Below are positions 23,649 through 35,538 of a DNA stretch of 64,000 nt, piece by piece. The notes below the pieces were generated by a model. That model worked only from the letters and a program-made list of their open reading frames with translations. It did not search any database and was not told where the DNA came from. The stretch is from Pyrrhoderma lamaoense (taxonomy: Eukaryota; Basidiomycota; Agaricomycetes; Hymenochaetales; Hymenochaetaceae): positions 124,001 through 188,000 of the forward strand of contig NBAZ01000017.1 of assembly GCA_002794735.1 (NCBI GenBank), in the 5' to 3' direction. A program made the translations under genes and the position numbers. The number at the start of each line of letters is the position of its first letter. The first letter of the stretch is position 1.

Positions 23649-24960
23649 TCACATATACGTACCTTCCCCGGAGGTAGTCACCGGTGTACACATAACATGT
23701 ATCTTATTATGGGTAATTATGTAGAACTAGCAATGTTTTGTGTTATTAGTTATGGATTGTATTCTTTTTTTAAACCAAACTTATCAACAGTACTAAACTT
23801 TGACTATTGCATCTACCATGATCTGGTTAAAACGCAAATTCAAAGAGGGGATCATCTTAGCTAATCAGTCTGGCGAATCGGGAGTTTCCCGCTCATCAAA
23901 ATTTCTCTTTAGCGATAGCGTTTTGTTCGTTCGAAATATCGTACTTGTATCACAACGAGCTGATCTCAAATCATCCGTATACTGATACTAGCTGTGCAAG
24001 TTTCTGTTACTCGACTTAACCTTCATCAAGCAACAATGATAGTACGCAATCAAGGGTACTTTTATTAACATTGGGGGTAAACCTCAGGACTCAGGCTAAA
24101 GAGGTTCTTCACTGTGTTCTACATCTACATCTACTCATGTATACACTATACCCTAACAACTTTACCTACTTGAGTCGCCAAATCCTTGATGAGATATTCT
24201 CATCCTCCCCTCTTCGGCTCAAGCAGTACCCCAAAGTTGTGAAGAACTTCCTGTCGCTGTCGCTAGTTCCGGTTGTTATTCGCAAGTTTCCACATTGTGG
24301 AGCAAGGACCTTTGATGCAAATCTTTTAGCGCGAAGATGGTGTTTTTGTTTTACCTCCGCTAGACGTGACTAACGGGCTTCTAAACTGACGGACCAGAAT
24401 TCTTGAGACTCTCTCTTGAATTTTAGTTGGGTTGTATCAGCTAGTTAATAATAGTATGTTTGCTCTTCATGAAACGGAGCTGTGGTATCTCAAGAACAGG
24501 GATTAATACACACTCACTTTGTTTTATTTACAAAACGATGGTATGAGACACAAATAGAAACACCTCGTTTTAATTCTTCGCAACTCTTTAAGATTTCTTT
24601 GAAATGCATACTACAGCAAGCCACCCTTCTTTACCGGTGCTCTCAACCTCTAGTAAACGGAGCTCAGTAATTTTGTCACCAATCACAGCAACCAACAAGA
24701 TGCGGCGCAAGCTAAAGAATAGAGTCGGTGCTTCGCTTACAAGCCTAAAGCGCCAGCGCTTTCGCGAGGCGCGGGGGGACCTCTCGCTTCAGAAAAGGGT
24801 TGGAGATGGGAGGTGATCTCTAACTCACCCCCCGCTCATCAAACAAATAAAAAAACAAACATATGTCGTGATGGCCGGTGACCTCATTTTTTTGTTTTTG
24901 TTTGTTTGTCTTATTATGTTTTGTGTCCGGGGTCAGCGACCGACAAATACCTCGGAAAAC
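23649..24960. other. Intergenic spacer
   Basis: About 1.3 kb without a supported gene. Short frames (for example 24071-24373) lack motifs. The last 100 bases are T/G-rich with tandem TTTG units (about 24886-24910) just upstream of the TATA box of the next gene. Confidence 0.4.
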
Positions 24961-24970
24961 ATATAAAAAG
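24961..24970 (+). promoter_or_regulatory. TATA box of the secreted Ser/Thr-rich protein gene
   Basis: ATATAAAAAG lies 121 bases upstream of the ATG at 25082, followed by a C/T-rich leader (about 24998-25045). Placement and sequence fit a core promoter of a strongly expressed fungal gene. Confidence 0.55.
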
Positions 24971-25081
24971 GGGACATTTTGAGACCTTTTTGGTATCCCT
25001 CATCTCAGCCAACTTTCATCCATCCATCCCGTCTCTCTCGACCAAAAACACTACGTCCTTAACTTAATATTTTATTTCGAC

Positions 25082-26174
25082 ATGTTCTTTAAGCAATTCG
25101 TTCTTTTGGCTGTCGCCGGTGCTGCTTCAGTCTCTGCAGTCCCTGTAAGTATTTAAATCACTTGCGGATACCCTCCTCCGATTCTTTCAGGCCTTGACTG
25201 ATCAACTAATTTCATCACAACTTTTAGACATCAAACGTCACCACCAGTACCGCAGCACTCGCAACTAACATCGAGTCTTCAAGTACTGCAACAAATGGTA
25301 CCGTAGTCCAAAATGTGGCCTCAGCTACGAGCCTCTCAAGTCTCACTACCACTTCACCTGGAAGCATCGTGACTGCTATCGCTTCTGAAACCAGCTCAGG
25401 CAACCCAACTGTCACAGCCCGTGCATTCGGAAGGCGTCAAGAAGTAGACGATTGCTCAGAGTCAGCATCAAGTATTGCAGCAGATGCTATCTCTAGCGAG
25501 ACCGAGAGTGTGACCTCGGTGCTTAGTACTACTACTGTCTCTCCTGTTGAAGCGGTAGCCACTAGTAATACTTCTGTGATCAAATCAGCTACTTCGGATA
25601 CCGCTTCTGTAACTTCAGCTCCAGTTACGAAGAGGGATGAAGAAGAGGAGGACACTGATACTACCGCAATCCCTTCTTCCGTCTCAGTAGACGCTGATGT
25701 TACTTCTTCACCTGTTCCCACATCTAGCATCGTTAACGCAGCAGCTGGAACTCCTCCACCATCCAGCTCAATAGTCCCACCCCACCCCCACCTCCTGCAG
25801 TTAAGAACGTCGGTGATGACTCCACCCCTCCTCAGAACGTCACTACTAGCAGTATAGTTAACAACGTCGCCCAAACCGTGACTAGCTCTACACTTCCAAC
25901 CTCCATCGACACTTCTACTCTCGCCTCCTCCACCCTTGCTAAGCGTCAGACTACCGAGGGAACAGTTATCCCAGTAACTTCAGGCACCCTCAGCTCAACT
26001 GCCATCCCTACTTCTTCATCTCTTCCGAACAACGTTGTCACTTCCTCCCCCTCTAGCAATGCAACTGCTACTGAGCCTGTAGTGAAGAACGTTGCCACTT
26101 CTAGTAGCTCGTCACCCGTCACCTCCGAATCGAGCTCTATTCCAACTACTTCCGCCTCAACTACTACTGCCTAA
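25082..26174 (+). CDS. Secreted Ser/Thr-rich protein with Kex2-type dibasic sites
   Basis: Exon 1 (25082-25144) encodes a signal peptide (MFFKQFVLLAVAGAASVSA) and ends at a canonical intron (25145-25227). Exon 2 is almost wholly Ser/Thr/Val/Ala-rich, with N-glycosylation sites. Three dibasic sites each precede a polar residue (FGRRQ, TKRDE, AKRQT) and fit kexin cleavage. There is no GPI-type hydrophobic tail; the chain ends SASTTTA. A frame change of one missing base is needed near 25780, in a run of C residues, to continue from frame 1 into the open stretch ending at TAA 26172-26174. No enzyme domain. Likely an O-glycosylated cell-wall or extracellular protein; the exact role is unknown. Confidence 0.75.
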
Positions 26175-27039
26175 AAAATATCGTGATGAAGTAGGCGTTC
26201 GCTAACTTCTATTTGGTGTTATGTTCATGCCGATATGGTGTCATGGTCTGGGATTCTGAGAGAAATTGAGTATTTGGATGGAACGATGGAAAACCATATA
26301 TTTAACTTATAAAACTAAAATAGAGTAACAGTAACGTATACCCAGTTCTAATGAAACGGAATATACCATAACTAAACCTCAAAGAACTGATCCTTTGCTA
26401 GCGAGTCCAAGTTAACGTTGTCTTGTTTTGTTCATATAAAATATCAAACAGTTACTTTGTAGTATTGGCTAATAGGCGTACTGCATCACAGTCGAACAGA
26501 CTATCAAGAATTGTAAAGCTATCTTCCAAATACTTTGTTACGTAATACACACTCATTAGGGAACAACCTATTTTTGATTTGGAAAAAACAAAACGCACGT
26601 TTTCCCATTCCTTAGATCTCTCAGCTTTTCAATCATCCTACTTTCTCGGACATCTCTTCATCTCATATTTCTTGGTTTATTTGGCTGTGGCGGTCATGAC
26701 CCTCAAAAGAGTGGACTCCTTGTAACACATCTAGCGCCCATTTCGAACCTTTACCTTTCCTTGTTTGAAAGAGGAAGAATTTTTGCTTAGTGGCACGAGT
26801 GACTCGTACGGCACTTCTTTAGAAAGGAAGCATACAGACAACTTTAAGCTTAAATATCTAGCTGGTATGACTCTACTCTTGTTGATTCAGCTTCTTCTTA
26901 AGTTATACAAGTATGTCCTATTTATCAAACCAGAAGCTAAATTACTGACTAGAAAGAAAGCTTTCCACAAACAATAATCTGATACGGTCCATCTAGCCGA
27001 AATTTAATTTTCTTGTGTCGACTCTTACTCTACTAGAAA
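26175..27039. other. Intergenic spacer
   Basis: About 865 bases. A 70-codon frame at 26765-26977 contains a hydrophobic stretch but has no ATG start and no family resemblance, so it is not called. Otherwise AT-rich spacer and the promoter of the F-box-like gene. Confidence 0.4.
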
Positions 27040-28083
27040 ATGGAGGCAATAACACCTTTTCCTCCTCTCCCGACTGAGCTCGTTCTTGATATCCTTGCTT
27101 TTGCAGCGACCGAATCTTTGTACTCTACCAATAACACTTGCTCGCATGTCAGTCAGGATGTTCCTCCATGTTGCCCCAACTTCCATTTATGCATACGCTC
27201 TCAGACTGGTATAATTTCGCCTACCAATGGAAAATCATTTGCAGCTTCGTTATCTCTTATTTCTCGCCAGGTTCGAGCAAGAATCCTACCTCTCCTCTTC
27301 CACACTCTTGTACTCAACCACCGTCATATGACCTTTTCTCTCCTCAAGTTTCTTAAAGGGACTCCAGAAACTCTGTCTCTTAATAATGGCCGTTATAACT
27401 TCGGACACCATAAGTATGTGAAGACGCTTTGGATGCGTCAGAGTACTAGCACGGGCGTCGATATAGAGCTTATCCTAGGTTGTTCAAAGCTGGAGAGGCT
27501 GGCTGTTACTCCATCTTGCTTTTCAGCTTTATGTCAATATGGGGATAAAGAATTAGAATTTTTGAACATAGTTTCGGAGGATACAAAAGGGCCCACTCCT
27601 CTAGAGGAAGATCCGGGAAGAAAGCTTGGTATACCTCATGAGCTCCTATTATTTCCCGGGATTATTGACTGGCAGGAGTTCGATACCCATCTTATCTCCA
27701 ATTCATACACAAACTTACTGTTTTCGTCCCTTTCTCATCTTTGGCTTACTCTGGAATCACAACTACTTGCCCTCTTACAGTGCCCTAGTCTACTTTCCTC
27801 TTTCACTAGACTTTCACACCTAGCGGCTCCCCTTTCCAAGATAAGCGTAGCAGACGTTCATAGAATGTTCCCCCTTTTGGAAATAATCATCATTACTAAA
27901 GCGCCTCGATTTGATCCTGGACTCGATATTTCCAACGGAGACTTAGACTACGTGCGGCTAGGGCGGCCACTTGATTGGGAAGTTAAAAGGCCCATCGTTG
28001 TTAAACTCCCGGACACACTGGAAAACGAAGATCTTTCAATGTGGAGAGACACACGTTGTAATATGGAATCTTGCAAGTTGTAG
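27040..28083 (+). CDS. F-box-like protein, intronless
   Basis: A single open frame of 347 codons from ATG 27040 to TAG 28081-28083. The N-terminus (FPPLPTELVLDILAFAA, then LSLISRQVRARILPLLFHTL) is the usual fungal F-box-like pattern, which binds Skp1 in SCF ubiquitin ligases. The remainder has leucine-rich, weakly repetitive segments (KLERLAV, SLSHLWLTLESQLLALL) of the kind that follow F-boxes in Agaricomycetes, in which a substrate would be bound. Target unknown. Unlike most neighbours it has no intron, as is frequent in this expanded family. Confidence 0.75.
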   Translation: MEAITPFPPLPTELVLDILAFAATESLYSTNNTCSHVSQDVPPCCPNFHLCIRSQTGIISPTNGKSFAASLSLISRQVRARILPLLFHTLVLNHRHMTFSLLKFLKGTPETLSLNNGRYNFGHHKYVKTLWMRQSTSTGVDIELILGCSKLERLAVTPSCFSALCQYGDKELEFLNIVSEDTKGPTPLEEDPGRKLGIPHELLLFPGIIDWQEFDTHLISNSYTNLLFSSLSHLWLTLESQLLALLQCPSLLSSFTRLSHLAAPLSKISVADVHRMFPLLEIIIITKAPRFDPGLDISNGDLDYVRLGRPLDWEVKRPIVVKLPDTLENEDLSMWRDTRCNMESCKL

Positions 28084-28639
28084 CCAATGCAGATGTCATA
28101 TAATGGAGAGAAGTTATATTCTATAATCATAATGGCAATTATACGGTCATAATGATTAATAAATAATTATTGTACTTTTACATAGACTGGAACCCTACAT
28201 AGTTAGTCTCGTAGTTCTTGATTTTATTCATGTTTGTCTTACCTACATTCTTAATAAACGCTGCTTTTGGTTTGCCATTCTTGCCATTCTGTTTGCCCTT
28301 TATTTGTAGTTCCTCGAGTGAGTCTTATCAGATCCATTGAATCAACTACCTTTGATATTCTAGTTTTTGCGATTTTACTTGATGTTCTCGAAACGAGATT
28401 TCTAAGTACTTTATTTGCTGTCTCACGTCTAATTAGTTAGCTGCTTAGTAAGCATTATTATCCAGCGTGACAAATGCAGTGACAGGCGCATGTAGAACAA
28501 AAATTTGTGACTCCTTTCCTTCTCCTTGTCCTGTACTTTATGACAATTCTTGCAGCTGTATTTCTATTCTGATACCTATAATCACTAGCTCCTAGAAATC
28601 ACGACTCTATACGATATTTTAACCGAAGAAATTTAGAAA
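28084..28639. other. Intergenic spacer
   Basis: About 555 bases between two genes on the same strand, AT-rich, no open frame of note. Confidence 0.4.
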
Positions 28640-29129
28640 ATGGGAGCATATTACGATGAAATCGAGATCGAGGACATGGCTTGGGATGAAGTGAAGGGTG
28701 TTTACCATTATCCTTGTCCATGTGGCGATCGGTTCGAAATCTCCAGAGCCCAGCTTGCAAATTATGAGGATATTGCAACTTGTCCGAGTTGCAGCCTTGT
28801 TATCCGAGTGGTCTATGATCCGGTAAGTAGATACGAAACTACGTTCCAAGAGACGTTTCAGTTTCTCATGCTAACTCAATTTTATTTTACTCAAGCTTGA
28901 TTTTGAGGATGATGCTGAAGATGAGGATGAAGGGGAGTCTGGTGAAGAGTCAGAGTCGGACTCAAACAAGACCGAAGATGATTCGGATGTTTCAAGTCGT
29001 AAGGAGCCAGACGTAAAGAGCGGATCGGACGAAGCCCTACAGGAATCTTTCGATAAGCTTCTTCTCAGCGAACCAGAGAAGCATGATGGGCCACTTTCAG
29101 ATCTTATCGTGAGCGCAGTTGCAGCTTGA
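28640..29129 (+). CDS. DPH3: Diphthamide biosynthesis protein 3 with acidic C-terminal extension
   Basis: Two exons (28640-28822 and 28896-29129) give 138 aa. Residues 1-61 are a full CSL zinc finger: [24 protein letters not shown] with C26 and C28, and [14 protein letters not shown] with C48 and C51. DPH3 (yeast KTI11) carries iron/electrons to Dph1-Dph2 for diphthamide on eEF2 and is also linked to Elongator-dependent tRNA modification. The typical protein is about 80-90 aa; here exon 2 starts with LDFEDD and continues for about 70 acidic, Ser-rich residues, ending with a helical [20 protein letters not shown]. The extension reads in frame through a clean splice. Confidence 0.93.
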
Positions 29130-32100
29130 ATCACATCTATATACTAGATGTGTTCCTACGCCGATCAAAGCACCTGATGTCGAAGGGAAGGGAGACACAA
29201 TAATCAAAATTAGAAGAGGATATTAATCCCTTTTCTGGATCTTGGGATAATAATTGTAATTATGTATGTTTTATATCTTTTTTTACTCTGTATCCGAGTT
29301 TTTGTAAATGTTATCAAATTAGTCTTATCATACAGTACTAAAATTTGTCCTTGCACATCGATTATTAGAACCTTTACTTACTGGTTTATAACAACGACAT
29401 CATTTCCTATCTGATTCCGTTTGAAATCTTTCTTTATCCGTATAAGGAAGGTTGAAGGTGGACTGGCTATAGTACGGACTCCAAGACTGCGGATAGCAGA
29501 ATATCCCGGAGCGGGCAACGCATCTGGCTACAACTGAGCTCACAAGTAATCATTGTCATTCTTGAACGAATTTTATTTGTGTCATATTCACAAAATAATG
29601 CACGCTATTTACTGTCGCCGTTGCTTGTTTCGAGGGTCCTCTCAAAGCCAGATCTAGACGCAGCCTTGGCTTGGGTGCCGATCAAATACCCCTAGTCTTT
29701 GAGGGCCACATCCAAAGCGTGGGTGTTACACACGGACCCCGAGATCCTCGGGAAGCCGAACTCAGCAATGACCAAGCCTACTGTTAATTACTCTCCTCTT
29801 GCTTATGAGAGGAGGATATCTTCTTTCATAATACTATCGTTGACTGCAAAGTATGGGTGACCTAGCCAAAGTCAGGACTTCTTCTCGTTTAAGTTATTTG
29901 TAGCGGAGTCCCTATGACATACTCCGTATGCCATCATAAGCTGTTGGTTTAACAAGTGTATGCGGACACGGGCATCAATAAACAGTAGTTTATTAGAGTT
30001 ACATCCTTAGACATTCTTTCCGCTTTCCCTCGGTCTCATTTTATTCCGCTAAACTATGAATCAGCACCCCCATCAGAAGGTTTATTTATACATTGTTATG
30101 AGGCATCTTTACAATATTCCAAATTAAGTTTGAGGCTGGCTTCTGGATTTGAGCTCTGATCTGTGTCCCTAGCGTTCGTATAGATGCAGAAGTGTTCTCA
30201 GTGGCTGACAAGCTTCGACCATCTGTGATGCCTTGCTTCATGCTTCAGCGCGCAGACATGAATTGATGTTTACCTCGAAACACAATTAACGATTGTACAC
30301 ATGCCGAACTGCTCCCAGATCGGCCGCTTTACTTGCATCCAAGAACCATTGGATAAGATAGATGGACAGATGTCCACACAATGACCCTTTTCTGCCTCCA
30401 GAGTAAACCTTCGAAGAGCTAATTCTGCAGCTGGCGTTTGAGTATCTGCGCCAAATAATAACGTTTTTGATAGATGCATAAGATCAAGTAAAACCCAGGT
30501 ATAATATTCTATTGGGAATAAGTAGGTAGTTTTCATATTTGTTAAGGAAATTCTGTGGTTAACTACGCGGATGTTAGTGCATTTATACATACCAGACGTA
30601 GGTACCATCCAATATGACGAGCACATTTCTGATATAGTTTGGCCTCGCGGGTTACGATATGTATGGAAGCGTGGGTAATGCGTTCACCGCGGAACAACAA
30701 TATCAACTAGAACTAGATATATTCTCACCTTCTCTCTCAACGTTTATACCGTTGTTCCTTACACATCATCACCGCAGGCAGCAGACTGCTGTTTTACTTG
30801 TTGATTTACGCCGAGGTACACGCATGCTGAGAAAAGCATTGCGGCCGGTTTCGTCGTACGACTTATCAAGACCAGGGGGCTGGTCAAAATACGCCTGGAT
30901 GTATACACGTTCTCGCACGAAGGCACTGATATGCGAATCGCAAAGGTGTTGAATGCCTCATGATGTCAGTTCTTGTGAGAAGCGTTACTCATGGGGATCT
31001 CTTCGAAGCTACACCTGGCAACAATATGAGCACCGCAAGTCAAGGAAGCATAGATTAAAAGCTATTAGCGGATACTCAGGAATGTAGAGGAATGTACACA
31101 TACACAGCTATATTAGTCCCGTTCATAGTAAACCTTTTCATCTGAGAGTTCTTTATTTAGTTCTATACCAAAGGGACTGTGGGAGTGCTTGGCCAGTATG
31201 ACAGTAAGAGTTATAGCGCACATCACTCGGTTACTACTTGCCTAACGCGCGGGTTTCACGGCTCGACGTTGATGAATCATACAAACCCAATAATTAGGCG
31301 TCTATACAAACTCCACATAGTTGCACGGGTCTTGCCCTAATAGAAGAAGAGGTTCCATGATTCGAGAACGTGTAATCGGAGTGGCAGAAGCCTTATATGT
31401 GAAATATCCGATACGTATCATAAGAACCATGGTGATGGGGTTAGTAGTGTCTGTATGATAACATTAGGCAAAATATAAACATCGAAACTCAAGAAGTAGC
31501 CACCGGTGGCTTCCGAAACCCGACAAATGTGTATAAATATGTTTTCGGCAGGAGCAACAGGATAAGGCGCTTAGTTTACATGTTCGTAGCTCCCTCTTTA
31601 CCGATGAACTTCCTTTAGGTCACAGATACTTTTCCTCCTATGAGACACGGATGTAGGATCCGAATGAGGCATCAATACGATTACACCGATACCGTTGTGA
31701 TCTCTACTCAATAAACTATCGCCCACTGGACCGTTTTCAGGGCTCGAATCAAGCCACCTATGCTCCGATCGCAGTATATGTACAATTATATTGACACTCT
31801 GAGTAGTATGGAGTGACTAACTATAGTAACCCGTGCTCCTGTTCCCCACCGACGACCGTACATAACTCAATTCCAGGGATCCTATTCGCTCCGCATTATT
31901 GATCTATTATCTCTTGTGTCAATTAGATATCCAATACTTTTTATCCTTACCCTGATGTCATTGGGCTCGAGCATAAGGCGTGTATATCCTATAATCTAAT
32001 ACTCTAATTGAATGATCCAAACGACATCGATATATCCTTCCATCGAAACGTGTTGTTACCACCCAAACACCTGTCTTTCTTAAGGTCTCTACTTAACATA

Positions 32101-35100
32101 CCGAGCAGTGAAAGAATACGAAGGTTGAATTATCATCCTGACCGTCTTCAAGTTCAATTACTAACTTTGACTGCCCTCACACTTTAAAGGGCTGATTTAA
32201 GCTAAAAATGTAAGAAATGCAGATAGTCCATTGACATCGTACGACCAAAAGGAGGCTCCTAAACCATTGGTCTTAGATGATCGGTGGGTATTCGGTTAAT
32301 CCAGGTTTATTGATCGCTAAGTATTTAAGCTTTAAGATATCCAAAAATCGATTACGGATCGCTCATTAGGGTTACGAATATAGGTCTCTTTCCGGTGGGT
32401 TAGGGTTAGCCATACACACCTTCCATTTTCGCTGTTTAACCCCAAAGAATAACCACTGATAACCCTGATTAGATATTGAGATATTGAGTAATCGTAGATG
32501 AATATATATGATCGACCTTGCATAACGATCGCATAATCATTAGTTAAAACCTATTCCATGTTCCGCGATGTCCCTCCAGGATTGTACTCGGTTAGTGAGG
32601 GTCGATGGCCCACTACTTCAGCCACTTTCATATTGCATTTCGACCAGCCACCTAAGATCCAGCCGCAAATTATCAGCTGGGTTGTATAAGGGTTGTAAGT
32701 AAAGCTCAAACACTAGCTTCATGCATAAGACCGAGGATTAGGAGTTCGTGGTCATGAAAAAACGAAGTTGGCTTATGAATTATTAATGTGATGTTCCTGC
32801 ATCTCGCTCTTGATGGATAAATGCCTCAAATATTCCAAGTAGCCACCGATTTCTTAAGAAGTTGTATGCGGTCAAGCCACGATCTCTAGTTAATCCCTCT
32901 CGTTGGTCGTCAATCTTCTACTTTTTCTTAGTTTTAGGTTCACTTCGGCATCTGTACTAGGTGCAGTGATGTGCTGATGGCTATGGTACATAGCTCTAAT
33001 GATATAATATAATTAATTTGTGCTTTTGTGCGTCATTGAGACCTCTCTCGGAGTTAAGAGATTATTGGGTTTAGATTATCATACACATATTTGAGGGACG
33101 TGATCATGTTACAGGTCCGCAGACGGCAGAGTCCATAATCATAATGAAGCTCGACCACTCGCACCGTTCGGCTAATATCTGAAAGATGGGTACGGAGGAG
33201 GGAAAAGGTAGGGTTAGATGCATTTCGATCATCTTCAGCATTTCTCGTACAGTGTCGCTAAGGGAGATTCATACATAAGATTCACAAACCTATAGTCTCA
33301 ATTTACTCGATTAGATTACATGCATATTTTTACTTTTAGATTGTGTTCATTTAATCAACGACTTTCAGCACCCGTCTTGATACCATTTCCCCCTGCCCCT
33401 CTCCCTCTCTACGATCCCCCTCCCCAAAAAACGTACGCATCACATAAGCTCAGATCCAAATCGTAACAGAAAAGGAAGCCATCGAAACCCAATGTATGTA
33501 ATTTCTTGGCGGACGGTGCCGTGGGTCAATACATCGCCATGATCAGAGAAAAGGAAGGGGCGAAAGAAATAGTGAGTGGAAACGGGTGATAAACCAAACA
33601 GGGAAGCCATGCAAGCGGTCAGGTCGCATTCGTACCGAGAAACCTGGCATCAGTAGAGTAACACATATGTATCAAAGAAGTTCATGTTACCCTGTATAGA
33701 TTTTTCTAATGTGCTTGTTTCGACTTGTCGAAGGAAGAACGGTATAACTATTCGGTAACTCGGGACGTAATCCCGTTTACATGTGTGTGATTATTTATAG
33801 CAAGCCACCGGCCAAATGGGTCTGCAAGGAGCGATGGAAAACACGTTGGGGAATTAAACGATATAATAAAGGATGATAATGGAAGGATAGCGAAAGAATG
33901 AGTTTTAGTACGTTCGGGGAAGATAGCCTTGAGTGGAGAGGTGATTTCGTTTGTATTGATTACTCGGGTTTGTCTTCCGAGAAGGGGGAAAGGAGAGCAT
34001 GAAAGTTACAGAGATGAATGTGAGGTGAATTGGATTGGCTTTCCCTTCTCTTGGCAAATGTAAATCCATGAGCCGTTTCTCAGTTCTAATTGTAGTAATA
34101 ACATGTCGTGCCCGAAAGCCTGATCTCGTAAGTTTACGAGAGACAGACAGTCCTGAAACCATGGATCAAATAGAGGTATAATCTACAAACAGCATGACAA
34201 ACAAAGCTCGGTATTGGCCGTAAAAAGAAAGTGACAATGTGTTTTCTTTCGGGATTGACGGCAGATACTTGATGAGCGGTTGAAAGTAAGAGCGAATCGC
34301 ATCGAACACGATTCGGATTCTGATATCAGATTTGATTGGCTCCAAGACACGTAGCTTACTAAATTAATTCAATTGACTAGATTATCTAACAATTCACTAA
34401 CGATGTCGTCGCTGTTGAAGGAGGGGTAGCTCGGAATGTATTGGGGCAGACTAAGACACAGTCTAAGATCAAGGGAAGACCCGGAATGTTTATTATGTGG
34501 TGAGACGTGCCTTATTGCGGTTGCTAGTAGATTCTGTATTCTGGTTTGGAACTATCTTCTAGTAAGACGATAGAATAGAGCTAGGAGTACCCACGGTCAG
34601 AGTTTACTCATCCCATCGCGGCCCATGCGTACATGTTCATGATACAAATACAACTGATTCAAATATATATTGAATATGGTCAATCAATAAAGCTGATACT
34701 CGAATTCACCGAACACATACACAATAGTCTTCAAATCATTTCTTATAACTAGTTCCATGTTTTTTATTACATACAAGTATCAATTCAATCATTCCTAATT
34801 CTTTATCCCAAGTCCTTATCCCGTCATCATGATATCAATCGTTTCCTACTTCCACATTTTCCAATCCCATATTCCGTACTCCCTACTCTCCTAGTTCACT
34901 TCCTAATAATTATTCCTATACCCTATTCCCTTTACTCCCTACTCCCTTTAGTCCCAAGTCCCAATTTCGCTTAACATGCTATAGAGAACCCGCCACACAA
35001 TTCTAGCGCCAGCTCATTTCTCTCGTTGCTATCGCGTACCTGAGAATTGCGACATAGCACATTAGCAAGCAGTTTAGCACACTAGACCCATACTACGATG

Positions 35101-35538
35101 TCTCGCTAGCCCCGCCATCCCCCGTCTCCTCGCTGTTTTTCCGTGCCCAAATCCCCTCCCCCCTTCTGTAAACTCTTCTTCTCTTCCCTCTGTTTTTGTT
35201 TATTCTGAAAAAGGATCCTCACCTTCGGCCGACAAACAAATATCTCATCCCGGATCCCATCATCCATCCATCATTCGTCATCCACATCCATCATTCCATC
35301 TCCATCTCCCAAAATCAATTTACAAGTTTAACATTTATTACAAATAAATACACATTCATAACACGAGCTGCGATCTGCCGGTATTTCAAACTAGAGAAAA
35401 GAAGAAGAAGATAGGTTTAGATTTAAGATCTTTAGCAAGGAGGCAAGGGTGTGTACGCGAAAGTAGCGGTTTTTAATGCCGAGGAGACGAAAAGAAAGGA
35501 AGGAGGGAGAGACATGCATACATACCCATTGGAAGAGC
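29130..35538. other. 6.4-kb region without recognisable genes
   Basis: No open frame here exceeds about 120 codons and none shows a known motif or a plausible chain of exons. The stretch 29440-30960 looks somewhat more GC-rich than its flanks by eye; the rest is AT-rich. I looked for reverse transcriptase, integrase or transposase motifs and for long terminal repeats and saw none, but decayed elements cannot be excluded. Near 35090-35210 the sequence becomes C/T-rich. It may hold regulatory DNA, old repeats or non-coding transcripts. Confidence 0.4.

Noticed and set aside
29630..29715. Imperfect hairpin with CTCTCAAAG / CTTTGAGGG arms
   Set aside because: Arms are short and imperfect, with no flanking duplication or gene context.
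32396..32412. GGGTTAGGGTTAGC resembling interstitial telomere repeat
   Set aside because: Only about two units of TTAGGG are present, which chance can explain; genes on both sides argue against a chromosome end.
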